Positions 37,194-45,442 of a DNA stretch of 64,000 nucleotides are shown here, in pieces. Source of the DNA: Shewanella frigidimarina (GTDB lineage Bacteria > Pseudomonadota > Gammaproteobacteria > Enterobacterales > Shewanellaceae). The translations under genes and the position numbers were made by a program. The stretch is from the NCBI RefSeq assembly GCF_003797125.1, contig NZ_RKKE01000003.1, forward strand, positions 744,001 through 808,000, in the 5' to 3' direction. The stretch's first letter is position 1. Every line of letters starts with the position of its first letter. The notes beneath the pieces were generated by a model that saw nothing but the letters and a program-made list of their open reading frames with translations, was not told the DNA's origin and searched no databases.

Positions 37194-37952
37194 TCAACCT
37201 TGTGCATCGCAGAGTAAGTTGGCGTAACGTTCCATTGGAATACTCATTTGCTCTTGTAACGCTTTGCCTTTCGCCAGTAGATCGTGGCTTTTTATCGCAG
37301 GAATGTCGTTTTTGAATGCAAGCACGATGGTATTGCCGCTTTCGACGTCAAAACTGAGTAATCGATTTTCAAATTCGAGCGCGAGTAATTCATCTAACTC
37401 TTGGCGTAATTCAGCTGAGGTATGCCAGATATTGAGCACCAAAACCCCTTGCTGATTGAGTGCGTTTTTACAATTGTGTAAGTAGGATGATTGTACTTGT
37501 TTCGGCTCCATACCTTGTGAGTTGTATAGATCTGAAAAGATAATATCGCTTTTTATGTCGGTATTTTTAATGTAATTCACCGCATCGTCTATATGAATAG
37601 CAAGACGTTCAGTTTCTGGTAAATAAAAATATTCTTTTGCAGCCTTCGCTACTGCTTCACGGTATTCAACCGCGTGCACCTTCAAATCGACGAAACTACT
37701 GAGCAATATTTTAGCCATTGAACCAGCACCCAGCCCCATGATTGTGGCTGTTGTTACTGCGGGAATAAAAAATAAACCGGCCATCATGGCTTGGGTGTAA
37801 CCTAGATGTAATCCATTAATATCATTGATTTTCATGCAGCTTTGATAGATTTTTCCATCAAAGCTAAGAATGCGGCTGTTTCTTGTTTGATAAACATAAA
37901 TGGGGCCGTGCTCATCTGCTGTAGATGAAATGCAGGTTCCTTTGATATCCAT
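37194..37952 (-). CDS. Spermidine synthase-like (SpeE-fold) methyltransferase-type protein
   Basis: A 252-residue protein with a Rossmann fold of the spermidine synthase class. Motif I is ATIMGLGAGSMAKIL, the acidic loop is VHAVEYREAV, and DDAVNYI and IIFSDLYNSQGM correspond to the nucleotide and catalytic Asp motifs. It lacks the N-terminal beta domain and exact polyamine-binding signature of true SpeE, so the reaction cannot be named; related short proteins are annotated as fused-MFS/spermidine synthase-like. It is monocistronic, convergent with the GST-like gene. Confidence 0.75.
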   Translation of the reverse strand: MDIKGTCISSTADEHGPIYVYQTRNSRILSFDGKIYQSCMKINDINGLHLGYTQAMMAGLFFIPAVTTATIMGLGAGSMAKILLSSFVDLKVHAVEYREAVAKAAKEYFYLPETERLAIHIDDAVNYIKNTDIKSDIIFSDLYNSQGMEPKQVQSSYLHNCKNALNQQGVLVLNIWHTSAELRQELDELLALEFENRLLSFDVESGNTIVLAFKNDIPAIKSHDLLAKGKALQEQMSIPMERYANLLCDAQG

Positions 37953-38397
37953 GGTATTTTTGATACCTCTTAAATAAGGGTATGTAGCGGGTAAGGCAGT
38001 ATAACGGAAAATAAGCTCAGGTCTTTGTTATTGATTTTTATCGTTTAATAAATGAAAGTATTTAGTAAGTAGCCACTTTTATTTGCTACCGTTATCACGC
38101 AACAAAGTATGACACTTCATGCTACAGAGTATGAGTTTTAGATCAAAAATATCTGGTTTATAAAAATGAATCTTCCACCGTTAATTTAACGTTGGTCGCT
38201 TTTTATCCGTCATCAAGCTTATGCGAAACATTTTCTCTATCATTAATGTCTATCGCTAATATCTAACCTAGTAATGCCTAACTTAATAATCTCTAACCTA
38301 GTAATGTCTAACCTAATAATCTCTAACTTAGTACTCTCTAACCTTGCAGTGTTTAACCTTGTTATACCTTACAGCAGGCTGAATCGACTCCCCCTGC
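37953..38397. other. Intergenic region with repeat array
   Basis: About 445 bp between two minus-strand genes: the promoter region of the methyltransferase-like gene on the left and a 15-bp tandem repeat on the right. No gene supported. Confidence 0.5.
38262..38366. repeat. 15-bp tandem repeat, seven units
   Basis: Units of the form TCTAACCTAGTAATG and CCTAACTTAATAATC alternate for seven copies, diverging to the right. The period of 15 keeps one frame open and produces a spurious ORF. It is 31 bp past the end of the EamA transporter gene. Confidence 0.9.
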
Positions 38398-39282
38398 TCA
38401 TGCGCGACTCTTTATCAAACTTGCTGAGACTGTTTTACGCGTTTGAATTAAGGTATATCCGCCACTTAATACCACCAACAGGCTTCCAAGAAGGGTCGCT
38501 AAATCTGGTGACTCTCCAAATATAAATATCCCCAAACCTAAGGCAAATAATAAACGCGTATAACGAAAAGGAGAAATAACCGATACATCGCCAGCACGCA
38601 TAGCAATTGTGAGGGCATTATACGCCATCACCCCAAACACAATTGCACCGATAATTTGCACTGCGGCGGTAGAACTAAGTTGTAATGGCTCGTGTTGGTA
38701 TAACTGTATGGCAATGCCTGCCGGGATTAATACAAAAAATCCATATACTCCAAGTTGCATATTAGACAACACTGGTGAAGCTGCACGAGTGGCTAAATCG
38801 CGGCCCGCAAAACCTAAGGTCGCCACGACGGCAAATAAAGACGTTGCTTCAAAGCCATCAAGGCCAGGGCGAATGATCATCAGCACACCACAAAAACCAA
38901 CCAATACAGCAATCCAGCGTTTAAAACCCACTTGTTCACCAAACAATAAGGCTGCACCTATCATTGCGATCAACGGTGTGGCTTGCAAAATGGCCGAGGC
39001 ACTCGATAACGGCGTTAGCGTAATAGCCAATGCAAAACAGAATCGACCCACAACTTCGCAAACTGCACGTATGAGTATTGGCTTGGACATCAGTGCTGGG
39101 TGTAAAATTGTTTGCCCTTTACGCCAAGTCAGCAGCATAAAAATCAACATTCCGCCCAATCCAAATAACGCTAAAATCAGACCAATAGAAGTGGTTTCGG
39201 CAGCCGATTTAATCAACATGTCTTCAATAGAAAATGCCGCCATAGCAGCAACCATAAAAAGACTACCTTTAGTATTATTCAA
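38398..39282 (-). CDS. EamA/DMT-family transporter
   Basis: A 294-residue inner-membrane protein with ten predicted membrane helices in two repeated EamA halves (about 5-135 and 150-280). The first repeat has RAVCEVVGRFCFALAI and TPLIAMIGAALLFGE, the second SPFRYTRLLFALGLGIFIFGE; the conserved P-x-x-x-x-L-x-x-x-x-FGE ending of each half is the DMT hallmark. Members export amino acids, nucleobases or other metabolites; substrate unknown. A long open frame lies antisense to it, a codon-bias shadow. Confidence 0.87.
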   Translation of the reverse strand: MNNTKGSLFMVAAMAAFSIEDMLIKSAAETTSIGLILALFGLGGMLIFMLLTWRKGQTILHPALMSKPILIRAVCEVVGRFCFALAITLTPLSSASAILQATPLIAMIGAALLFGEQVGFKRWIAVLVGFCGVLMIIRPGLDGFEATSLFAVVATLGFAGRDLATRAASPVLSNMQLGVYGFFVLIPAGIAIQLYQHEPLQLSSTAAVQIIGAIVFGVMAYNALTIAMRAGDVSVISPFRYTRLLFALGLGIFIFGESPDLATLLGSLLVVLSGGYTLIQTRKTVSASLIKSRA

Positions 39283-39621
39283 AATAACTCCAACAATGGG
39301 TCGATTGTATCCAGCTGAAAAAGCGGAAAAGCTGACGAACTCAGCCGATAAAAATATAAGCCGGCAATGGTATCACTCACCATATGCTATCGAGAAAACA
39401 TCATTTGTTTACAACTGTGTCTAACTTGAACTTGAACTCAACACTTGAAGCGCTTGTCGCAAGTAGGTTATTTCAACTACGCCAGTACTTATGACTCAGC
39501 TATTTAATGATTCACTCGTTGTCGCGTGTTGTCTCTACTTCACTTTTAAGTAGATAGCCCATCAATATTAAAGCCCAGTGCGATAACTCAACACTGGGCT
39601 TTAATGATTACACGCAAAATA
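39283..39621. other. EamA-acyl-CoA ligase intergenic region
   Basis: About 340 bp with the EamA promoter region and the ligase terminator. No other feature seen. Confidence 0.5.
39570..39602 (-). terminator. Terminator of the acyl-CoA ligase gene
   Basis: AAAGCCCAGTG (39570-39580) pairs perfectly with CACTGGGCTTT (39592-39602), 20 bp after the stop. The T-run on the minus strand is short, but the stem is strong. Confidence 0.75.
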
Positions 39622-41328
39622 TCAGTTTATGGCTTCATGTAACTCTTGATACATCAACTCACGCATCTTAAATTTTTGAATTTTACCCGTTACTGTCATT
39701 GGGTATTGGTCAACAAACTTGATGTAGCGAGGCACTTTAAAATAGGCAAATTTTTCGGTTAAAAAGTGGCGAATATCGTCTTCGGTGATATCGGCATTGG
39801 CGCGGACTTTAATCCATGCGCATACCTCCTCGCCGTATTTGTCACTCTGTACTCCAAATACTGCCGCGTCTTGCACGTCTTTGTGGCTATAAAGTTTTTC
39901 TTCAATTTCACGCGGATATATATTCTCACCACCGCGAATAATCATGTCTTTAATGCGGCCAACAATTTGCACGTAGCCTAACTCGTCCATTTGGCCAATA
40001 TCGCCCGAATGTAACCAGCCTGCGCTGTCGATGGTTGCAGCGGTTTTGACTGCATCATTCCAATAACTTTGCATGATGCAGTAACCTCGGCTGCACACTT
40101 CTCCGGGCTGACCAATAGCAACCACGTCGCCAAACTCATTGATGATTTTCACTTCAGTATGCGGCAATGCTCGACCGACGGTGAGCACTTGTTTTTCGAT
40201 TGGGGAGTCAATTTCAGTGATGTGATTTAACGGGCTGCACTCGGTTTGTCCGTAACCAATTAGTACTTCTTTCATGTACATTAACTCTTGCACTCGGCGC
40301 ATAACTTCTTCGGGGCATGTGGCGCCCGCCATAATGCCTGTGCGCAATGAGCTAAGATCAAACTGGTTAAATTGTGGATGTTCTAATTCGGCAATAAACA
40401 TGGTCGGTACACCATGTAACGCTGTGCAGCGTTCATTTTCTATTACTTGTAACGTGGTGAGTGGGTCAAAAGACTCCCCAGGATATACCGCCGCCGATGC
40501 ATGAATAATACTGGATAAACTGCCTAATACCATGCCAAAACAATGGTACAAAGGGACTGGGATGCATAACTTGTCGGCCTGAGTAAAGCCCATAGCATCT
40601 GCGACTAAATAGGCATTATTTAAAATATTATGATGTGATAACGTCGCGCCTTTGGGGCTGCCTGTGGTACCTGATGTAAATTGAATATTAATCGAATCAT
40701 GAGTATCGAGAGAGTCAGCAATGGTGGCCAACACATGTTGAGCTTCGTCGTTAACCTCCAGCAGCAAATCATTAAAATTGAGCATACCGGGAGTACGGTC
40801 GGTGCCCATTCGAATAACAAACTCAAGCTGAGGCAGTGCGAGTGTGGTGAGCTTACCTGCTGTGCTGGTGCTTAACTCTGGCAGTAACTCATTTAACATC
40901 TGTAAGTAATCACTGGACTTAAATTTATCTGCGCAAATGACTGCTCGGCAACCCACATTACTCAAGGAGTATTCTAGCTCTTCAGGCCGATAAGCCGGAT
41001 TAATACACACCATAATGGCGCCAATTTTAGCCGTAGCAAATTGGGTTAAACACCACTCAATATTGTTAGGAGACCAAATTCCGACTCGATCCCCAGGTTG
41101 AATACCTAGCGCTAACAAACCAGTGGCAAGCGCATCAACCTTTGCTTGATATTCTCGGTAATTCCAACGGATTTGTTGATGATGAACGACTACCGCAAGA
41201 TTGTCTGGGTAAGCATTGGCAATATCATCAAAATATTGACCAATGGTTTTATCGGTAAGCGTCGTTGAGGTGACACCATGATATTCACTTTGGGTAAGCG
41301 GTAGTTGTGCTTGATGTTGTTTGACCAT
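39622..41328 (-). CDS. AMP-dependent fatty acyl-CoA ligase
   Basis: A 568-residue ANL-superfamily enzyme that activates a carboxylic acid to its adenylate and then CoA thioester. Core motifs in order: FTSGTTGSPKGATLSH (ATP loop), GYGQTECSP (A5), GWLHSGDIG (A7), GRIKDMIIRGGENIYPREIE (A8 hinge) and the catalytic lysine in TVTGKIQKFK near the end. No membrane segment. The pattern and length are those of medium- or long-chain acyl-CoA synthetases; chain length cannot be judged here. Ribosome-binding site AGGAGG precedes the ATG. No beta-oxidation gene is adjacent. Confidence 0.9.
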   Translation of the reverse strand: MVKQHQAQLPLTQSEYHGVTSTTLTDKTIGQYFDDIANAYPDNLAVVVHHQQIRWNYREYQAKVDALATGLLALGIQPGDRVGIWSPNNIEWCLTQFATAKIGAIMVCINPAYRPEELEYSLSNVGCRAVICADKFKSSDYLQMLNELLPELSTSTAGKLTTLALPQLEFVIRMGTDRTPGMLNFNDLLLEVNDEAQHVLATIADSLDTHDSINIQFTSGTTGSPKGATLSHHNILNNAYLVADAMGFTQADKLCIPVPLYHCFGMVLGSLSSIIHASAAVYPGESFDPLTTLQVIENERCTALHGVPTMFIAELEHPQFNQFDLSSLRTGIMAGATCPEEVMRRVQELMYMKEVLIGYGQTECSPLNHITEIDSPIEKQVLTVGRALPHTEVKIINEFGDVVAIGQPGEVCSRGYCIMQSYWNDAVKTAATIDSAGWLHSGDIGQMDELGYVQIVGRIKDMIIRGGENIYPREIEEKLYSHKDVQDAAVFGVQSDKYGEEVCAWIKVRANADITEDDIRHFLTEKFAYFKVPRYIKFVDQYPMTVTGKIQKFKMRELMYQELHEAIN

Positions 41329-41631
41329 TAAAGCCTCCTTGCATGTGTTTCGTCATGCTCAAGCTAACCAATTAACGGCCTGACTCACAAGTAAAAAAGC
41401 ACTGCATTAGACTAAAGAGGCATGGTGAGTAATGTTTACAGCAAAGGCTAATATTAACAGTAACGCATTCATTTTTGTCAATAACGGTTTGATGATGTCT
41501 AAACAACCTTATTAAAACGACTTTTTAACGCCCCCTAAAAACAATAAACAAAAGTGAACGACGAACTGGAGTGATAACCGGAGCGATAATTGAAACGATA
41601 GATGAAATCGAAAAATTAACCATAGCCCAAA

Positions 41632-41696
41632 CTAAAATACCTAAATACCTAAATACCTAAATACCTAAATACCTAAATACCTAAATACACCACCAA
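41632..41696. repeat. 8-bp tandem repeat, CTAAATAC
   Basis: Seven exact CTAAATAC units at 41641-41696, preceded by one 9-bp variant CTAAAATAC. A microsatellite prone to slippage, 258 bp before the CDF start. Confidence 0.95.
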
Positions 41697-41897
41697 CTAA
41701 CATTACTACAACATCATGTAAGTTAACTACAGAATGGAACTGAAAAACACAAATTTTTTAGACACTTTTAGTGATCATTACTTGCTCCCCATGCTATAAA
41801 AAAAACAAACTACCCCTTTTTAATCAAAACATATATCACCATCAGACTCTCAAGCTAACGATTTGGGATATTTAATATAAAGTAACCATTTATTTAC

Positions 41898-41942
41898 TTT
41901 GACTATCAAACAATATAACATCGAGAATTACTTGATAATCAA
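41898..41942. promoter_or_regulatory. Two palindromes, candidate MarR operators
   Basis: TTTGACTATCAAA (41898-41910) and TTGATAATCAA (41932-41942, inside a 13-mer that agrees with the first at 10 positions) lie 44 and 12 bp before the CDF start. MarR dimers bind such dyads, and the operon encodes a MarR protein, so autoregulation is the obvious reading. Confidence 0.55.
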
Positions 41943-41953
41943 ACTACTTTCTT

Positions 41954-43087
41954 ATGAATAAAATTGCCGAAAAATATATTCACCAACACAATTTCACCTC
42001 CGTTAACGAGCAAAATGTCAAACGCACCTGGTATGTGCTTGTTATCACAGTCATCACCATGGCCATCGAAGTGATAGCGGGTACGATATATGGCTCTATG
42101 GCCTTGCTCGCTGATGGTTGGCATATGGGGACTCATGCCGCCGCTTTTTGTATTACGCTATTCACTTATAGTTATGCAAAAAAGCATGCTAATAGTGACA
42201 AATTCTCTTTTGGCGTAGGCAAAGTCGGCGTTCTCGGTGGATATACAAGTGCAATCGCATTAGCCATTGTCGCTATCATTATGCTGGTCGAATCTCTACA
42301 CCGTTTATGGTCACCTATTGAGATCCAATTTAACCAATCTATTCTTGTGGCTATCATAGGTCTAGTCGTTAACATCGCCAGTATGTTTATATTGGGACAT
42401 GAACATCACGGCCATGATCACGGTGACCACAAGCATCATAGCCATAAGCATGATGACCACAAACACCATAGCCACGAGCATGATGACCACAAACTTCATA
42501 GCCATGAACATGATGACCACGAGCGTCATAGCCACGAGCATGATGACCACAAACACCATAGCCACGAGCATGATGACCACAAACACCATAGCCACGAGCA
42601 TGATGACCACGAACATCATAGTCACGAGCATGATGACCACAAGCACCATAGCCACGAGCACCATAGTGGTAACGACCACAATCTGAAGGCAGCTTACTTC
42701 CACGTACTCGCTGACGCATTAACATCGGTGTTAGCAATTTGTGCACTTTTGGTAGGGAAATTCCTTGGATGGTATTGGTTAGATCCTATCATGGGGATCG
42801 TTGGTGCGGTGGTGATTACTAAATGGGCTCTAGGGTTAATGAAGCAAACTAGCCCTATTCTATTAGATGAAAATATCGACGAAGATTATCAATTAGACAT
42901 TGTTAATACTATTGATGATGAACAAACCAAGGTCACCGATATTCATATTTGGAGAATTAGTGCAGATCATTATTCTGCGTCTATCGCTATCTGCACAACA
43001 ACTGACGCCAGCGTAGAATCATTTAAACACTCATTGAATAAGTTTGATAAGCTAAGCCACTTAACTATCGAAGTGAATTACTGCTGA
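41954..43087 (+). CDS. CDF metal cation exporter with His/Asp-rich loop (DmeF-like)
   Basis: A 377-residue cation diffusion facilitator that exports divalent metal (Co, Zn, Cd or Ni) for protons. The six-helix domain holds the metal-site motifs ADGWHMGTHA in TM2 and HVLADALTSV in TM5. The cytoplasmic loop between TM4 and TM5 (about residues 153-242) is a run of eight HDDHKHHSHE-type decapeptides, longer than usual. The C-terminal ferredoxin-like domain has DIHIWRIS. Sequence around TM2 is most like DmeF, linked to Co and Ni resistance in other bacteria. A MarR gene follows by 8 bp. Confidence 0.9.
   Translation: MNKIAEKYIHQHNFTSVNEQNVKRTWYVLVITVITMAIEVIAGTIYGSMALLADGWHMGTHAAAFCITLFTYSYAKKHANSDKFSFGVGKVGVLGGYTSAIALAIVAIIMLVESLHRLWSPIEIQFNQSILVAIIGLVVNIASMFILGHEHHGHDHGDHKHHSHKHDDHKHHSHEHDDHKLHSHEHDDHERHSHEHDDHKHHSHEHDDHKHHSHEHDDHEHHSHEHDDHKHHSHEHHSGNDHNLKAAYFHVLADALTSVLAICALLVGKFLGWYWLDPIMGIVGAVVITKWALGLMKQTSPILLDENIDEDYQLDIVNTIDDEQTKVTDIHIWRISADHYSASIAICTTTDASVESFKHSLNKFDKLSHLTIEVNYC
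42419..42658 (+). repeat. Eight 30-bp units coding the His-rich loop
   Basis: In-frame units of 30 bp, most starting CATGATGACCAC, encode HDDHKHHSHE with small changes. Two adjacent units (from 42539 and 42569) are identical at the DNA level, indicating recent duplication. Confidence 0.95.
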
Positions 43088-43095
43088 GGCCCTTT

Positions 43096-43503
43096 ATGCA
43101 TTCTTTGAATAATTTAATCATTGAGTTTTACGACAAACTGTCTTCTTGGGAGCAGTCTGTCGTTAAAGATACCGGTTATTCACTGGCACAAGTGCACACT
43201 ATTGAGGTGCTAGGCTCTCACGGTTCCATGAGAATGAAAGAGCTAGCAGATAGGCTTGCAATTACCACTGGCACCTTAACGGTTCAGGTAGATAAACTGG
43301 TAAAGTTTGGACTTATAACCCGCTCTCCACATGAAGACGATAGACGTTCAATATTAGTTGGATTAACAAGCGAAGGCATGGCGCTTCATAAGCACCACAA
43401 TCGCATGCATATACAACTGACAGAAGATATTACTCGTCATTTAGATCAAAATTCGATAGATGTTCTGACCAAGAGTTTTGAAAAAATGAACCGTGAATTC
43501 TAA
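43096..43503 (+). CDS. MarR-family transcriptional regulator
   Basis: A 135-residue winged-helix repressor. The DNA-binding segment is visible as MRMKELADRLAITTGTLTVQVDKLVKFGLI (helix-turn-helix about residues 50-80), with the wing ITRSPHEDDRRSILVGLT containing the signature D-x-R-R-S. Terminal helices form the dimer interface. It contains several histidines in its C-terminal half (LHKHHNRMH), which could bind metal but are not proof. It is 8 bp downstream of the CDF exporter and almost certainly controls it. Confidence 0.9.
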   Translation: MHSLNNLIIEFYDKLSSWEQSVVKDTGYSLAQVHTIEVLGSHGSMRMKELADRLAITTGTLTVQVDKLVKFGLITRSPHEDDRRSILVGLTSEGMALHKHHNRMHIQLTEDITRHLDQNSIDVLTKSFEKMNREF

Positions 43504-43632
43504 TCTTCAGATTGTAGAATATGATGTTACAACGTCAAATGAAGTGCTATTAAGATAACGAGAAATCTGTTATACATCAGCACATTGGGCGTAAAAAACT
43601 AATTTAGCTAGTACTTGTTTTTGAATCAATGT

Positions 43633-43672
43633 TAGTTTTGGACACTCGAAGTTTGTGTCCAAAACTATTTAT
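43633..43672. terminator. Bidirectional terminator between the two metal operons
   Basis: TAGTTTTGGACAC (43633-43645) pairs perfectly with GTGTCCAAAACTA (43655-43667). It sits between the convergent MarR and DUF6488-like genes and has T-rich sequence on both sides. Confidence 0.85.
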
Positions 43673-43675
43673 CTA

Positions 43676-44011
43676 TTATTTAAAAGTGTTACTTTCAGAT
43701 ACAGCCATGACTTCACCATCGTCAGCGATTTGAAAATATAACGTCTTTTTATCTTCTGCATTAGTGGCACTCACAATATAAACGCCTCCTGTAACGCTAA
43801 AGACCGTTACATCTGCAACGGTAATATTTTTCCATGATTCCGGAAGCTGACCAACCGCATAGCCGAAGTCCTTAAATGTCATTTGTTTTGCAGACTTGAT
43901 GACAACACTGATGGCAGCATTATCATTCATATGGCCATGGCTTGAATGTGCCAGCGAATAACTGCTGATTAAGCTGCTCAAAAGCACCATTGTAAAAAGT
44001 AATGTTCTCAT
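43676..44011 (-). CDS. Small periplasmic protein, DUF6488-like
   Basis: A 111-residue protein with a signal peptide (cleavage after YSLA, about residue 21). The mature N-terminus is His-rich (HSSHGHMND), suggesting metal binding. The remainder looks like a small mixed alpha-beta domain (VIVKSAKQM-like start, GGVYIVSATNAEDKKTLYF strands). I recall similar proteins under DUF6488; function unknown. Last gene of a minus-strand set including HupE/UreJ-like and BlaI proteins, 41 bp after its upstream neighbour. Confidence 0.7.
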   Translation of the reverse strand: MRTLLFTMVLLSSLISSYSLAHSSHGHMNDNAAISVVIKSAKQMTFKDFGYAVGQLPESWKNITVADVTVFSVTGGVYIVSATNAEDKKTLYFQIADDGEVMAVSESNTFK

Positions 44012-44028
44012 AAATTTCCCCTTATTAT

Positions 44029-44068
44029 TTTAAACCGATCACTTTAAACCGATCATTTTAAACCGATG
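44029..44068. repeat. 14-bp repeat overlapping a gene end
   Basis: TTTAAACCGAT recurs at 44029, 44043 and 44057. The last copy is the 3' end of the 173-residue gene (codons for IGLK), so the gene end has been copied into the spacer. Confidence 0.85.
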
Positions 44069-44574
44069 ACTTTGTATTGTCCTTTTACCAATAACTGCAC
44101 TGCTACCGGTTGATTAGACTTATTTTTCCAATACCATCCGTGGGAACCAGCAAAAGGTGCCGTAAAACTACCTTTCATATCAGCCGACGTCGCGATGACA
44201 TAACTTTCGTAATATCCTGAGGTATCTCCCTTTGGCTCACCATGGAGGTCAACAAATAAAGCCGTCCCATCTGTTATCCATTCATAGGTCATTTTTTCAA
44301 ATTGTTGCATGTCGAATTTATATTCTATTCCACGCCCTGCAGGTACCATCACTTCTATCGTTTGAAACTCATTAGAGCCTTCGGCAGGAACGCTTTGTTG
44401 CACTTCTGGTTCTGCCGCTTGCGCTAATACTGTGACACCTATTTTTTGTCCAATACCAGTCGGATCGATGTTGTATTCGGCGGGTAAAATTAGCGTAACT
44501 AAAACAATGCCTGCTACGACAATCGCTGATAGAGCGGCTTTAATTAACGTACTGCTGCTGACTGTATGTTGCAT
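44053..44574 (-). CDS. Membrane-anchored periplasmic protein of unknown function
   Basis: A 173-residue protein with one N-terminal transmembrane helix (about 12-30) and a periplasmic domain. That domain begins after a Glu/Pro linker and contains GRGIEYKFDMQQFEKMTYEW and the aromatic block SHGWYWKNKSNQ, which looks like a small beta-sandwich. Similar anchored proteins accompany HupE/UreJ-like genes; function unknown. It is 13 bp downstream of the HupE/UreJ-like gene and 41 bp upstream of the DUF6488-like gene, so the three are one transcription unit. Confidence 0.7.
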   Translation of the reverse strand: MQHTVSSSTLIKAALSAIVVAGIVLVTLILPAEYNIDPTGIGQKIGVTVLAQAAEPEVQQSVPAEGSNEFQTIEVMVPAGRGIEYKFDMQQFEKMTYEWITDGTALFVDLHGEPKGDTSGYYESYVIATSADMKGSFTAPFAGSHGWYWKNKSNQPVAVQLLVKGQYKVIGLK

Positions 44575-44587
44575 ATTTATCTCTTTT

Positions 44588-45286
44588 TTATTTGTTAATT
44601 ACGTAGCCAGTCAGTTGATACACAATCAACATGACACCTGCGCTCATTAATAGAGTGTTTGTAAGCGTAGAAAAACGCTGAAATGAAGGCCATTTCCGCC
44701 ATACATTAATGACAATCAAAATAACCACTAGCGCAGCAAATTGACCAAGTTCTACCCCAATATTAAAGGCCACTAGATTGGTAAAAAGGCCTTCTTTTGG
44801 TAAATTGAATTCCTGCAACTTAGTCGCTAAACCTAAACCATGAAACAACCCGAAAATTAATACTGCCCATTGGGTATTAGGCTGCCAATTAAAGCAACGC
44901 TTAAAGCCGCCTAAGTTATCAAATCCTTTGTACACGACAGATAAACCAATAATCGCATCAACGAGGTAGGCATTAACTTGAATATCGCCTAAAACACCAA
45001 GTAGTAAGGTAGTGCTATGGCCAATAGTGAACATCGTGACATATAAGAAAACATCCCGGCTTCTATATAAGAAAAAGATAACACCAACCAGAAATAATAA
45101 GTGGTCATAGCCGGTAATCATGTGCTTAGCACCAATGTAGAGAAAAGGTACAAACTGCACGCCACTATTTTGTTCTAAAAAAGCTCGAGTGTTGTCATCA
45201 ACCCCATGGGCAAATACTTCGATACTGATAAAAGCACAGCCAATGAGGATTGCGAACACGCAATAGCTTGATAATTTACTTAGCAT
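44588..45286 (-). CDS. HupE/UreJ-family membrane protein
   Basis: A 232-residue inner-membrane protein: signal-like first helix, a short periplasmic segment, then six membrane helices. The family motifs are present: GYDHLLFLVGVIFF, FTIGHSTTLLLG and FGLFHGLGLA, with His residues in the membrane that bind metal. HupE and UreJ import nickel in hydrogenase and urease operons; no hydrogenase or urease is nearby. Members of this branch could move another metal. It starts the set HupE/UreJ-anchored protein-DUF6488, 156 bp after the M56 peptidase gene. Confidence 0.8.
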   Translation of the reverse strand: MLSKLSSYCVFAILIGCAFISIEVFAHGVDDNTRAFLEQNSGVQFVPFLYIGAKHMITGYDHLLFLVGVIFFLYRSRDVFLYVTMFTIGHSTTLLLGVLGDIQVNAYLVDAIIGLSVVYKGFDNLGGFKRCFNWQPNTQWAVLIFGLFHGLGLATKLQEFNLPKEGLFTNLVAFNIGVELGQFAALVVILIVINVWRKWPSFQRFSTLTNTLLMSAGVMLIVYQLTGYVINK

Positions 45287-45442
45287 TGGATGGCTCCAAA
45301 GTGTCTGTTTCAGTCAAAATAGCTTCCTTATGGGTGTGTAACATTCGATATAATGGAATGCGGTAAGCAAAACAAATAAATCAGTTGGTCATCAGTTTTT
45401 ACTTTTACGGTTCTAACGAATTAATTCATTCATAGTCCTGAT

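Larger units (their letters stand above)
41329..41953. other. Intergenic region upstream of the CDF exporter
   Basis: About 625 bp holding the acyl-CoA ligase promoter, an 8-bp tandem repeat and, at the right end, two palindromes likely to be operators for the CDF-MarR operon. No gene supported. Confidence 0.55.

Noticed and set aside
38274-38525. Plus-strand frame with a repeated S-N-L pattern
   Set aside because: The pattern is only the translation of the 15-bp tandem repeat and then runs into the antisense of the EamA gene.
38609-39424. Long plus-strand open frame of 271 codons
   Set aside because: It lies antisense to the EamA transporter, has no domain pattern or ribosome-binding site, and reflects codon bias of the real gene.
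42419-42658. Regular 30-bp repeats resembling a CRISPR array
   Set aside because: The units abut with no spacers, are in frame within the CDF exporter and encode a His/Asp decapeptide.
42362-42746. Two minus-strand frames of 113 and 119 codons
   Set aside because: They are antisense readings of the 30-bp repeat in the CDF gene; their repetitive products have no support.
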